DNA of 64,000 nt from contig NZ_CP020947.1 in assembly GCF_000172795.2 (NCBI RefSeq), positions 2,297,001 to 2,361,000 on the forward strand, in the 5' to 3' direction. The first letter of the stretch is position 1, and each line of letters begins with the position of its first letter. Both the position numbers and the translations under genes were made by a program. A model generated the notes under the pieces. The model was not told where the DNA came from. It saw only the letters and a list, made by a program, of their open reading frames with translations, and did not search any database. Below, in pieces: positions 12,516 through 20,909 of this stretch. Origin of the DNA: Rhizobium sp. CIAT894 (GTDB lineage Bacteria; Pseudomonadota; Alphaproteobacteria; Rhizobiales; Rhizobiaceae).

Positions 12516-12624
12516 ATCTTGTGACAAACCTCGTCTTTAATCCCGCGTCACTCTCGCCCTTGAGCCTGGGCTGCCCGGTTCGCGCTGACAGTGCCCGGCA
12601 AGAGTTAGCGAGGAACGGAGACGA

Positions 12625-12870
12625 CGCGGCATATTCTCTTCTCCCCAGCGGGGAAAGGTGCCGGCAGGCGGATGAGGGGGCCACGCGGCACGCCCGTCCC
12701 GCGATTATCTGCTCATCGCGAAGTGTCCGAAACAGGGTCAAGACCATACTAGTGCGGTCGAAGCCTGGTGAATATTGTGAGGAAGACCGGCATTGCCGGC
12801 CCCCTCATCCGCCCTACGGGCACCTTCTCCCCGATGGGGAGAAGAGGGAATCGCGACGCTGCGGCATATA
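12625..12870. repeat. Inverted-repeat intergenic element filling the gcvP-lysozyme gap
   Basis: The 560-bp gap between gcvP and the next gene holds no gene. Its core is a pair of long imperfect inverted arms, about 12625-12682 and 12798-12870. Each contains CTTCTCCCC..GGGGA and GGCGGATGAGGGGGCC (or its complement), the common rhizobial intergenic motif with the GGCCCCCTCATCCGCC core. About 115 bp lie between the arms, with nothing recognisable. The arms could fold into a long hairpin in RNA. Bases 12871-13036 look like ordinary promoter/leader sequence for the lysozyme gene, turning AT-richer near 12940-13020. Confidence 0.75.
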
Positions 12871-13036
12871 TCCCCGGGCCCGCAAGCGGGGTCTGAAGGA
12901 CAGGGCAATCCCCGCTTTCGAGGCAATAGGCTCAAATTTAACCTTTCTTAGCAAGTCTCTGTTAGCAATTGAAAATGGACGGTTTTTCTCCAGCGGGAAT
13001 ATAATCGTCGACCTTTTGTTTTGCGTGCAGGTTCTC

Positions 13037-14074
13037 ATGCGTCCATCGGCTTTGCCAGCAATCCTCCTTGCCGCCCTGGTTCTGTCGGGCTGCGCCGCCA
13101 GTTCCGGCGCCGAAGATGTGCTCACGCCTGTGCCTTCGGCGGAAACGACCAATGCGATCACTAAGCCGAACGGCCCGATACCGGCCGCCGCCGTCGGCGA
13201 CACGGCACAGGCAAGCGCCCCGCAGGAAGCGTTGAGCTGGACCGGGCCGGTTCCCGAACCACAGGCGCTCGTGCCCGCGGACAGGCCGGTCGGCATGCCG
13301 ATGCCGACGGAACGGCCGGTGGCGATGCTGATGCCCGCCAACCCGGAAGCCGATCCCGATACCGGCAGGAAATCGCCGTCCCGCGGACAGATCTACAGCC
13401 ACCGCTTCCGCGATGCCAAACCGATCAACTTCGGCAAGACTTCGCCGAGAAAGCTTGCTGTGCACGGTGTCGACGTGTCGCGCTGGCAGGGCGAAATTGA
13501 CTGGGAAACTTTGCGCAATCAAGGCGCGAACTTCGTCTACATCAAGGCAACGGATGGCGGCGATCACCTCGATCCGATGTTCAAGAAGAACTGGCGCCGG
13601 GCCAAGGAAGCCGGCCTGAAACACGGCGCCTATCACTTCTTCTACTGGTGCCGGACAGCCGGCGAGCAGGCCGACTGGTTCATCCGCAACGTACCGCGGG
13701 AAGCCAATGCGCTTCCGCCCGTGATCGACGTCGAATGGAACGGCGAATCGAGCTGCAAGCGGCGTATCTCCCCGGCCCGTGTCCGGGAAAAGATGCAGGT
13801 CTTCATGGACAAGCTGGAGCGTTATTACGGCCAGCGCCCGATCATCTACACGGCGCCGGATTTCTATCGCGACAATCTGAAGGGTGAGATGCTCGACTAT
13901 CCCTTCTGGCTGCGCTCGGTGGCTGCCCATCCCTCCAAGGTCTATCCCGGTCGCAAGTGGCTCTTTTGGCAATATTCCGGTTCCGGCCTCTCCGACGGCG
14001 TCGACGGCAAGATCGATCTCAACGTCTTCAACGGCAACGAGAGCGACTGGCACGACTGGGTGGCGTCGCGGTAG
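13037..14074 (+). CDS. GH25-family lysozyme lipoprotein
   Basis: 345-residue putative lipoprotein. The signal ends in the lipobox LSGC (Cys about residue 18), followed by about 120 residues of low-complexity linker rich in Pro, Ala and repeated RPVGMPMPTERPV-like units. The catalytic domain (about 140-345) is glycosyl hydrolase family 25: GVDVSRWQGEIDWETLRNQG at the start, FVYIKATDG, HGAYHFFYW, PPVIDVEWNGESS with the catalytic Asp-x-Glu pair, IIYTAPDFY, and LFWQYSGSG near the end. GH25 enzymes cleave the beta-1,4 bond of peptidoglycan. It probably sits on the periplasmic face of the outer membrane. Start chosen at the ATG before the signal peptide. Confidence 0.9.
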   Translation: MRPSALPAILLAALVLSGCAASSGAEDVLTPVPSAETTNAITKPNGPIPAAAVGDTAQASAPQEALSWTGPVPEPQALVPADRPVGMPMPTERPVAMLMPANPEADPDTGRKSPSRGQIYSHRFRDAKPINFGKTSPRKLAVHGVDVSRWQGEIDWETLRNQGANFVYIKATDGGDHLDPMFKKNWRRAKEAGLKHGAYHFFYWCRTAGEQADWFIRNVPREANALPPVIDVEWNGESSCKRRISPARVREKMQVFMDKLERYYGQRPIIYTAPDFYRDNLKGEMLDYPFWLRSVAAHPSKVYPGRKWLFWQYSGSGLSDGVDGKIDLNVFNGNESDWHDWVASR

Positions 14075-14213
14075 CGAGGCTGGTTCCGTGCCAATCCGGA
14101 ACAGATGGAATAGCAGGGCGCACATCCGGTAGGTCTTTGCTAAGGCAACGCCTTCAGCATTCTCTAAATCCTTGCGGGTAAAAGACGATCATCCAGTTCT
14201 GGGGAAACGGCTG

Positions 14214-14519
14214 ATGAGCATATCCGGCATTACCAACACTGCTCTTTCGGGAATGCGGGCGCAGACGACCCGGATCGGCGCGATCGCCAACAACGTCGCA
14301 AACAGCAGCACATCAGGTTACGCCAGGCTGAACACCAGCCTCACTTCAGTTGCATCAGGCGGCGTCCAGGCGACCGTCAGCCCGACGGCGTCGGATGTCG
14401 ATCCCGCCACCGAACTGACCGACTTGCTCGAAGCCGAACAGAGCTACAAGGCGAACGCCGTGGTTTTCGAGACCGGTGCCGACATGTGGGAAATGCTGAT
14501 GAGCATCAAGCGCGACTGA
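14214..14519 (+). CDS. Miniature flagellar rod-like protein
   Basis: 101 residues. The first 40 (SISGITNTALSGMRAQTTR and IGAIANNVANSSTSGYARLN) match the N-terminal signature shared by flagellar rod and hook proteins (FlgB/FlgC/FlgF/FlgG). The last 35 (TELTDLLEAEQSYKANAVVFETGADMWEMLMSI) match their C-terminal heptad region. The central domain is reduced to about 25 residues. True FlgC is about 135-140 residues. No other flagellar gene is within 30 kb. GGGGA lies 8 nt before the ATG. It could be a secreted rod-type subunit, a scaffold, or a domesticated paralogue; function is not known. Confidence 0.75.
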   Translation: MSISGITNTALSGMRAQTTRIGAIANNVANSSTSGYARLNTSLTSVASGGVQATVSPTASDVDPATELTDLLEAEQSYKANAVVFETGADMWEMLMSIKRD

Positions 14520-14579
14520 GCGCGCTTTCGTAACGTGACGCGCCGCCACTGATGCAGCTCCGGTGGCCAATTTAACGGC

Positions 14580-14972
14580 TTACGAATGCGCCGGCTCGCT
14601 CTGCCTTTGCGCTGCAAGGGCAGCGAGATCGGCGGGTTTCAACTCGACCGATTCGCCGCAGCCGCAAGCCGATGTCTGGTTCGGATTGGTGAAGGTGAAG
14701 CCGGAGCGCAGCGTCGTCTGCTCGAAGCCCATTTCGGTGCCGAGCAGATAGAGTACGGCCGAGGGTTCGATCCAGACCCTGGCGCCGTCGCGCTCGATCA
14801 GATCGTCCTTGGCATTCGGCTCGGTCACCAGGTCGATGGTATATTCCATCCCGGCGCAGCCGCCCTTCTTGATGCCGACGCGAACGCCTTTGGCCTCCGG
14901 GCCGGAATTTTCGACGATCGCCTTGACGCGGGCCGCAGCCCCGTCCGTCATGCTCATCACTGCAAAGCCCAT
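14580..14972 (-). CDS. sufA: SufA, A-type Fe-S carrier protein
   Basis: 130-residue HesB/IscA-family carrier that receives Fe-S clusters from the SufBCD scaffold and passes them to apo-proteins. The three cluster-ligand Cys are in KKGGCAGMEY and SACGCGESV. The start is set at the ATG at 14972 (MGFAVMSMTDG) because GGAAGGAG lies 9 nt upstream; starts at 14981 and 14993 would overlap that ribosome site. Last gene of the minus-strand suf operon. Confidence 0.93.
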   Translation of the reverse strand: MGFAVMSMTDGAAARVKAIVENSGPEAKGVRVGIKKGGCAGMEYTIDLVTEPNAKDDLIERDGARVWIEPSAVLYLLGTEMGFEQTTLRSGFTFTNPNQTSACGCGESVELKPADLAALAAQRQSEPAHS

Positions 14973-15065
14973 CGGCTTCATCTCCTTCCGCAACCGGGGT
15001 CAAGATCCGGTGCTTCGTGATTCAAATGTAGTCGTCGCACGTAAACGGATCAATACCGCGGGATG

Positions 15066-15446
15066 TCAGTACCAGCCGACGGCGACCTGCGCCTCTTCGG
15101 ACATGCGATCCGGCGTCCACGGCGGATCGAAGGTCATTTCGACCTCGACGCCGGACACGCCTTCGACGGCGCCGACGGCATTTTCAACCCAGCCCGGCAT
15201 CTCGCCGGCGACCGGGCAGCCGGGCGCGGTCAGCGTCATCATGATCTTCACCATCCGGTCGTCCTCGATGTCGATCTTGTAGATCAGGCCGAGTTCGAAG
15301 ATGTCGGCGGGAATTTCCGGGTCGTAGACGGTTTTCAACGCGCTGATGACATCGTCACTGAGCCGCGCCAGTTCCTCGGCCGGGATGCTGGAATGCACGA
15401 TGCCTTCGCGCACGTCGATTTTTTGTTCGGTTTCGTCCAGGCTCAT
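15066..15446 (-). CDS. sufX: SufX/SufT, MIP18-family (DUF59) Fe-S maturation protein
   Basis: 126-residue DUF59 protein, called sufX in the rhizobial/Agrobacterium operon and SufT elsewhere. The domain shows VISALKTVYDPEIPADIFELGLIYKI (conserved DPEIP), MTLTAPGCPVAGEMP (the Cys that can hold a cluster) and a VGWY C-terminus. These proteins help mature Fe-S enzymes. GAGGAG lies 8 nt before the ATG at 15446; the GTG at 15455 overlaps the ribosome site and is less likely. It lies 12 bp after sufS1. Confidence 0.9.
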   Translation of the reverse strand: MSLDETEQKIDVREGIVHSSIPAEELARLSDDVISALKTVYDPEIPADIFELGLIYKIDIEDDRMVKIMMTLTAPGCPVAGEMPGWVENAVGAVEGVSGVEVEMTFDPPWTPDRMSEEAQVAVGWY

Positions 15447-15458
15447 CACGGACACTCC

Positions 15459-16700
15459 TCAGGCAAAGAACTTGCGCGCATATTCCAGCGCATCGGCCAG
15501 CGCATCGACCTCGGCGCGGGTATTGTACATGCCGAAGGATGCACGGCATGTGGAGGTGACGCCGAAGCGTTTCAAGAGCGGCATGGCGCAATGCGTGCCG
15601 GCCCGCACCGCAATGCCCTGCCGGTCGATCACCATCGAGACGTCATGGGCATGGATTCCGGCAAGCTCGAAGGAAAAGATGCTGCCCTTGTCGGGCGCCG
15701 TCCCGAAGACGCGCAGCGAATTGACCGATTTCAGCCGCTCGACCGCGTAAGCGGCGAGATCGGCCTCATGGCGGGCAATCGCCTCGCGGCCGACCTTCTC
15801 CATATAGTCGAGTGCATAACCGAGCCCGATCGCCTGGACGATCGGCGGTGTACCGGCCTCGAAGCGGTGCGGCGGATCGTTGTAGGTGACAGTGTCCTCG
15901 GCGACTTCGAAGATCATCTCGCCGCCGCCCTGGAAGGGGCGCATCTGGGAAAGCCGCTCCTTCTTGCCGTAGAGCACGCCGATGCCCGACGGGCCGTAGA
16001 GCTTGTGGCCGGTCATGACATACCAGTCGCAATCGATGTCCTGCACGTCGACCGGCAGATGCACGGCGCCCTGGCTGCCGTCGATCAAGACCGGGATGCC
16101 GCGCTCATGCGCGATGCGGCAGACCTCTTTGACCGGAACGATGGTGCCGAGCGCATTCGACATATGGGTGATGGCGACGAGCTTGGTGCGCTCCGTCAGG
16201 CTCTTCTCGAAATCCTCGATATGGAAGGCGCCCTCGTCGTCGACAGGCACCCAGACGAGCTTGGCGCCCTGCCGCTCGCGGATGAAGTGCCAGGGCACGA
16301 TGTTGGAATGGTGCTCCATGATCGTCAGGACGATCTCGTCGCCCTCGCCGATCTCAGGCATGCCCCAGCCATAGGCGACCGTATTGATCGCTTCCGTCGA
16401 ATTCTTGGTGAAGACGATGTCGTTGACCGAAGGGGCGTTGAGGAAACGGCGCACCTTCTCGCGCGCCGCCTCATAGGCGTCCGTCGCCGCATTGGAAAGA
16501 TAATGCAGGCCGCGATGCACATTGGCGTATTCGTGGGCGTAGGCATGCGAGATGGCGTCGATCACCACCTGCGGCTTCTGGGCCGAGGCGCCGTTATCGA
16601 GATAGACCAGCGGCTTGCCGTGCACCTTCTCCGCCAGGATCGGAAAATCCCGGCGGATGGCTTCGACATCGTATGGCGTGGCCGGCACGATCTTGTCCAT
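15459..16700 (-). CDS. sufS: SufS1, class II cysteine desulfurase
   Basis: 413-residue PLP enzyme that strips sulfur from cysteine for Fe-S assembly. The PLP lysine is Lys233 (MTGHKLYGPSGIGVLYG). The catalytic Cys is Cys371 in RAGTHCAMPLLKRFG, the short loop typical of SufS (class II) rather than IscS. An N-terminal DNGASAQKP and NSTEAINTVAYGWG also match. Suf-type desulfurases normally need SufE or SufU; neither is in the window. It lies between sufD (12 bp) and sufX. Confidence 0.95.
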   Translation of the reverse strand: MDKIVPATPYDVEAIRRDFPILAEKVHGKPLVYLDNGASAQKPQVVIDAISHAYAHEYANVHRGLHYLSNAATDAYEAAREKVRRFLNAPSVNDIVFTKNSTEAINTVAYGWGMPEIGEGDEIVLTIMEHHSNIVPWHFIRERQGAKLVWVPVDDEGAFHIEDFEKSLTERTKLVAITHMSNALGTIVPVKEVCRIAHERGIPVLIDGSQGAVHLPVDVQDIDCDWYVMTGHKLYGPSGIGVLYGKKERLSQMRPFQGGGEMIFEVAEDTVTYNDPPHRFEAGTPPIVQAIGLGYALDYMEKVGREAIARHEADLAAYAVERLKSVNSLRVFGTAPDKGSIFSFELAGIHAHDVSMVIDRQGIAVRAGTHCAMPLLKRFGVTSTCRASFGMYNTRAEVDALADALEYARKFFA

Positions 16701-16712
16701 TGCTATATCCGA

Positions 16713-17987
16713 TCAGGCGTGCTTTTCGAGCCAGGCCGAAATCACGCCTTCCAGCGCCTCGACCAGGGCCTCGTCTTCCAGTTCCTCGACGATTTCGGCG
16801 ACGAAAGCGTTGACCAGCATCGCCCGCGCCTTGTTCTCCGGAATGCCGCGCGCCATCAGGTAATAAAGGTGGTTGGCGTCGATATCGGTCACCGTCGCCC
16901 CGTGGCCGCATTGCACGTCGTCGGCGAAGATCTCAAGCTCGGGCTTGACCGAGAACTCGGCGTCGTCGGACATCAGCAGCGTGTTGCAGGCCATCTTGGC
17001 ATCGGTCTTCTGCGCGTCGGGCGCAACCCTGATCATGCCTTGGAAGACACCCTTGGCGCGGTCGAAGACGACGTTGCGGATCACTTCGGTCGAGCCGGTA
17101 TGCGGCACGTCGTGGCCGAGCACCATCGTCACGTCGGTATGGCTTTCGGCGCCGAGCAGGTTGATGCCGCGCAGCGTCAGATCGGCGCCCTCGCCCGTTA
17201 CCTTGATATGCAGTTCCTGGCGCACCAACTTGCCGCCGGCGTTGATGACGAACAGGCGAAGCTTGGCGTCGGCACCGAGATCGATGCGGATCTGGCCGAG
17301 ATGCGTATCCTCTGCCCCCTGCTGCTGCAGGATGATCCAGGTCAGCTCCGCGCCTTTGCCGATCGAGATGTCACTGATGTGGGACACCAGCGCCGCATCA
17401 CCGGTCACCGCATGGTGACGCTCGATGACGGTCGCCTTGACGCCTGCCCCGAAGGAAACCGGAAGGCGTGTATGCGTCTGGCCGCCGGCGTGAACGAATT
17501 GAATTTCCAGCGGGTTTTCAAGTTCGGTATCGGCTGGCACATCGACGACATAGCCGTCGCGCACGAAGCTGCCGTTGATGCGGCCGATCGCATCGTCGCT
17601 GCCGAGCGCGTCGAGACTTTCCGCGGCAGAGCCGTCGACCAGACGTTCGGAATATGTGGAAATGCCGAGGTCGGCGGCAGCGGCCTTCTGGTTGGAATGG
17701 CCCTGGATCACCGCCAGCACCGCGGAATCGGCAACAAGCGGCTCCAAAGCCTCGGAGCCGGCGTCACCAACCTGCTGCGGGACATTGCGCAGAAGATTCT
17801 TGAGGTCGGTATAATGCCAGGCTTCGACGCGCCGCGTCGGCAGGCCGGCCTTCTTCAGGTCGTCGAGAAGCCGGTCGCGCAGGACCGTCACCGCGCCATT
17901 GCCCGGCAGATCGCCGATCTGCTGGTTGAAGGCTTCGATCAGCGCCGCTTCGGCCGCGGTCAGGCGGCTCGTCGTCTGCATGTTCAT
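16713..17987 (-). CDS. sufD: SufD, scaffold subunit of the SufBCD complex
   Basis: 424-residue beta-helix protein that pairs with SufB and SufC to assemble Fe-S clusters. Family markers are AWHYTDLKNLLRNVP (about residues 55-70), the long beta-helical core, AKMACNTLLMSDDAEFSVKPELEI, VQCGHGATVTDID with the conserved His, and YYLMARGIPENKARAMLVNAFVAE. The ATG at 17987 (MNMQTTSRL) has AAAGGACG upstream; an in-frame upstream extension to 18005 and a downstream ATG at 17981 are alternatives. Preceded by sufC with 24 bp between. Confidence 0.94.
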   Translation of the reverse strand: MNMQTTSRLTAAEAALIEAFNQQIGDLPGNGAVTVLRDRLLDDLKKAGLPTRRVEAWHYTDLKNLLRNVPQQVGDAGSEALEPLVADSAVLAVIQGHSNQKAAAADLGISTYSERLVDGSAAESLDALGSDDAIGRINGSFVRDGYVVDVPADTELENPLEIQFVHAGGQTHTRLPVSFGAGVKATVIERHHAVTGDAALVSHISDISIGKGAELTWIILQQQGAEDTHLGQIRIDLGADAKLRLFVINAGGKLVRQELHIKVTGEGADLTLRGINLLGAESHTDVTMVLGHDVPHTGSTEVIRNVVFDRAKGVFQGMIRVAPDAQKTDAKMACNTLLMSDDAEFSVKPELEIFADDVQCGHGATVTDIDANHLYYLMARGIPENKARAMLVNAFVAEIVEELEDEALVEALEGVISAWLEKHA

Positions 17988-18011
17988 GGACGTCGTCCTT
18001 TCCACCCGAAA

Positions 18012-18767
18012 TCAGGCCGCCGCGCCGATGATGTCGGCGTAACCGTTGGCTTCCAGCTCATGCGCCAGCGTCTTGTCGCCCGACTTGATCACCTGGCCCT
18101 TGTAGAGCACGTGGACGGTATCCGGCACGATATAGTCGAGCAGGCGCTGGTAATGGGTGATGACGACGACGGCGCGATCCGGCGAACGCAGCGCGTTGAC
18201 GCCGTCGGCAACGATCTTCAGCGCGTCGATATCGAGGCCTGAATCGGTTTCATCAAGCACGCAAAGCTTCGGCTCCAGCAGCGCCATCTGCAGGATTTCG
18301 GCGCGCTTCTTCTCACCGCCGGAGAAACCGACGTTGAGCGGGCGCTTCAGCATCTCGGTGTTGATCTGCAGCTTGGCCGCAGCTTCCTTGACGCGGCGCA
18401 TGAAATCCGGCGTCGTCAGCTCGTCTTCGCCGCGCGCCTTGCGCTGCTCGTTCATCGCCACCTTCAGGAACTGCATGGTGGCGACACCCGGAATTTCCAC
18501 AGGATACTGGAAGGCGAGGAAGATGCCCTTGGCGGCACGTTCGGCCGGATCGAGCTCGAGAATGCTCTCGCCGTTATAGAGGATGTCGCCTTCGGTCACT
18601 TCATAATCTTCGCGGCCGGACAGCACATAGGAGAGCGTCGACTTGCCGGAGCCGTTCGGCCCCATGATCGCGGCCACTTCGCCGGCCTTCACCGTCAGGT
18701 TCAGGCCACGGATGATCTCGGTGCCGTCTTCGGCAATGCGGGCATGGAGGTTTCTGATTTCAAGCAT
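18012..18767 (-). CDS. sufC: SufC, ABC-type ATPase of the SufBCD complex
   Basis: 251-residue cytoplasmic ATPase that drives cluster assembly on SufB-SufD. Walker A is GPNGSGKST at residues 36-44; then the Q-loop region, the signature FSGGEKKRAEI, Walker B LCVLDETDSGLDIDALK (SufC-typical ETDSGLDID), and the H-loop VVITHYQR. GGAAAGACAAAG precedes the start. In the usual gene order sufB would lie just upstream; here the GIY-YIG cassette intervenes. Confidence 0.96.
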   Translation of the reverse strand: MLEIRNLHARIAEDGTEIIRGLNLTVKAGEVAAIMGPNGSGKSTLSYVLSGREDYEVTEGDILYNGESILELDPAERAAKGIFLAFQYPVEIPGVATMQFLKVAMNEQRKARGEDELTTPDFMRRVKEAAAKLQINTEMLKRPLNVGFSGGEKKRAEILQMALLEPKLCVLDETDSGLDIDALKIVADGVNALRSPDRAVVVITHYQRLLDYIVPDTVHVLYKGQVIKSGDKTLAHELEANGYADIIGAAA

Positions 18768-18834
18768 CTTTGTCTTTCCTGTTATCCGGCGGATTTCAAG
18801 GAGCCGCCCAATTGACCGTTCGCACCGGTCTCAA

Positions 18835-18865
18835 TCCGTCATCCTCGGGCTTGTCCCGAGGATCT
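18835..18865. repeat. 31-bp inverted repeat, sufC-side copy
   Basis: An exact reverse complement of 19234-19264. Inside it is a 9-bp perfect hairpin, ATCCTCGGG-5 nt-CCCGAGGAT (18841-18863). It lies 7 bp from the end of the GIY-YIG gene. The hairpin is of the kind common between genes in rhizobia (GTCATCCTCGGGCTTGTCCC core). Confidence 0.9.
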
Positions 18866-18871
18866 AAGCCC

Positions 18872-19213
18872 TCAATTGTAATCGCTCCACTCCCGCGTAT
18901 TCGGATGCGGCCGATAGACATTCTCAATTTCATCGATCCGCTCGTAGAGGTCTATCCAGGTTGGATTGAGCTCCTCTATGAGCTTGATTTTCCATTCACG
19001 CAGGTAGCGCTTCAGAGACTTCTCTCGCTGGATCGCCAACACGATATTGGGATGGTACTCAAACCAGACGAGATTTTTTGCTTTGTACCTCTGCGTGAAA
19101 CCCTTCTGGATTTCGTTGCGGTGCTCCCATATGCGACCGTGCAAATCACTGGTGACGCCGGTGTAGATCACGCCCCGAGGCTTGTCGGACATCATATAGA
19201 CGAAACCAGTCAT
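18872..19213 (-). CDS. GIY-YIG endonuclease-fold protein inside the suf operon
   Basis: 113-residue single-domain GIY-YIG protein. It shows the fold's front end as FVYMM (GIY position), GVIYTGVTSD (YIG position, here YTG) and the catalytic-type Arg in LHGRIWEHR, then FTQRYKAKNLVWFE, AIQREKSLKRYLREWKIKLIEELNPTWIDLY, the classic tail of the small UvrC-type family with the Glu and ENP/LNP turn. Start at 19213 because GAGG lies upstream; an open frame continues into the inverted repeat. It is on the same strand as suf, with perfect 31-bp inverted repeats on both sides. GC is lower than in its neighbours, suggesting insertion. Nuclease activity and biological role are not known. Confidence 0.9.
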   Translation of the reverse strand: MTGFVYMMSDKPRGVIYTGVTSDLHGRIWEHRNEIQKGFTQRYKAKNLVWFEYHPNIVLAIQREKSLKRYLREWKIKLIEELNPTWIDLYERIDEIENVYRPHPNTREWSDYN

Positions 19214-19233
19214 CCTTGTCCTCTGGCCACAGC

Positions 19234-19264
19234 AGATCCTCGGGACAAGCCCGAGGATGACGGA
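19234..19264. repeat. 31-bp inverted repeat, sufB-side copy
   Basis: Reverse-complement twin of 18835-18865, with no mismatch over 31 bp; the match stops on the next base at each end. It lies 7 bp from the sufB stop, on the upstream side of the GIY-YIG gene. The inner hairpin is 19236-19258. Confidence 0.9.
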
Positions 19265-19271
19265 GGTTGCG

Positions 19272-20741
19272 TTAGCCGACACTCCCCTCCAGCGAAATGC
19301 TGATCAGCTTCTGCGCCTCGACCGCAAATTCCATCGGCAGTTCCTGCAGCACTTCCTTGACGAAGCCGTTGACGATCAGCGCGATCGCCGCTTCCGTGGG
19401 GATGCCGCGCTGCAGGCAGTAGAACAGCTGGTCCTCGGAAATCTTCGAGGTCGTCGCTTCGTGCTCGAACTGGGCCGTCGAGTTTTTCGCCTCGATGTAG
19501 GGCACGGTATGGGCGCCGCATTTGTCGCCGATCAGCAGCGAATCGCACTGGGTGAAGTTGCGCGCGTTCGAGGCCTTGCGGTGGGCCGAGACCTGGCCGC
19601 GATAGGTGTTGTTGGAAACGCCGGCGGCGATGCCCTTGGAGACGATGCGGCTCGACGTGTTCTTGCCGAGATGGATCATCTTGGTGCCGCTGTCGATCTG
19701 CTGGTGACCGTTGGAGACGGCGATCGAATAGAACTCGCCTCTGGAGTCGTCGCCGCGCAGGATGCAGGACGGATACTTCCAGGTGATCGCCGAGCCGGTT
19801 TCGACCTGCGTCCACGAGATCTTCGACCGGTCGCCGCGGCAATCGCCGCGCTTGGTGACGAAGTTGTAAATGCCGCCCTTGCCTTCCTTATCGCCCGGAT
19901 ACCAGTTCTGAACGGTGGAATATTTGATCTCGGCATCGTCGAGCGCAACGAGCTCGACCACCGCGGCATGCAGTTGGTTCTCATCGCGCTGCGGCGCCGT
20001 GCAGCCTTCGAGATAGGAGACGTAGGCACCCTCTTCCGCGATGATCAGCGTGCGCTCGAACTGGCCGGTGCCCTTCTCGTTGATGCGGAAATAGGTGGAC
20101 AGCTCCATCGGGCAGCGAACGCCCTTCGGAATGAACACGAAGGAGCCGTCGGTGAAAACAGCCGAATTCAGCGTCGCGTAATAATTGTCCGAGGTCGGCA
20201 CGACCGAGCCGAGATATTTCCGGACGAGATCGGGATATTCGCGGATCGCTTCCGAGATCGACATGAAGATCACGCCGGCCTTCTTCAGCTCCGCTTTGAA
20301 GGTGGTGACGACCGAGACGCTGTCGAAAACCGCGTCGACGGCAATCTTCGGCTTCTCGACGCCGGCCAGGATCTCCTGCTCACGCAGCGGAATGCCGAGC
20401 TTTTCATAGACCTTCAACAGCTCCGGATCGACCTCGTCGAGCGACTTCGGACCCGGCGTGCTCTTCGGCGCCGCGTAATAATAGATGTCGTTGAAATCGA
20501 TCTTCGGATAGTCGACGCGCGCCCAGGTCGGCTCCTCCAGCGTCAGCCAGCGGCGATAGGCCTCGAGACGCCATTCCAACATCCATTCCGGCTCCTGCTT
20601 CTTGGCCGAAATGAAGCGGATGATGTCCTCGGACAGGCCTTTCGGCGCCTTGTCCATTTCGATGACGGTCTCGAAACCGTATTTGTACTGGTCGACATCG
20701 ATCAGGCGGACCTGGTCGATCGTTTCCTGCACGGCAGCCAT
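19272..20741 (-). CDS. sufB: SufB, Fe-S cluster scaffold subunit
   Basis: 489-residue core scaffold on which the cluster is built. Conserved stretches are [40 protein letters not shown], the beta-helix with [44 protein letters not shown] with the key Cys, [26 protein letters not shown] and [24 protein letters not shown]. Start set at the ATG at 20741, which has GGAGA 7 nt upstream; the reading frame stays open a little further up. Complete and intact despite the insertion just after its stop. Confidence 0.96.
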   Translation of the reverse strand: MAAVQETIDQVRLIDVDQYKYGFETVIEMDKAPKGLSEDIIRFISAKKQEPEWMLEWRLEAYRRWLTLEEPTWARVDYPKIDFNDIYYYAAPKSTPGPKSLDEVDPELLKVYEKLGIPLREQEILAGVEKPKIAVDAVFDSVSVVTTFKAELKKAGVIFMSISEAIREYPDLVRKYLGSVVPTSDNYYATLNSAVFTDGSFVFIPKGVRCPMELSTYFRINEKGTGQFERTLIIAEEGAYVSYLEGCTAPQRDENQLHAAVVELVALDDAEIKYSTVQNWYPGDKEGKGGIYNFVTKRGDCRGDRSKISWTQVETGSAITWKYPSCILRGDDSRGEFYSIAVSNGHQQIDSGTKMIHLGKNTSSRIVSKGIAAGVSNNTYRGQVSAHRKASNARNFTQCDSLLIGDKCGAHTVPYIEAKNSTAQFEHEATTSKISEDQLFYCLQRGIPTEAAIALIVNGFVKEVLQELPMEFAVEAQKLISISLEGSVG

Positions 20742-20909
20742 TTCGTTCTCCAATCTCGCCGGATACAAGGTCCGGCAGCTTGTAGCGTATGGGCAATTCT
20801 CTTGCCCCTGATGTCGGGCAAATTCTTGCCCTTGATGTAAGAGGCCAAAAGGGACTTTTCAGCCCGGTTGGCAAGCAGAAATTTGCGTTTCCGCAAGTTT
20901 ATGAGGCGG

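Noticed and set aside
15063..18242. Very long plus-strand open frame (over 1000 codons) across the suf genes
   Set aside because: It is the antisense shadow of sufX, sufS, sufD and part of sufC, all of which have clear conserved motifs on the minus strand. High GC keeps the complementary frame open.
18770..19303. Plus-strand frame opposite the GIY-YIG gene
   Set aside because: Shadow frame; the reading on the minus strand has the full GIY-YIG pattern and a ribosome site.
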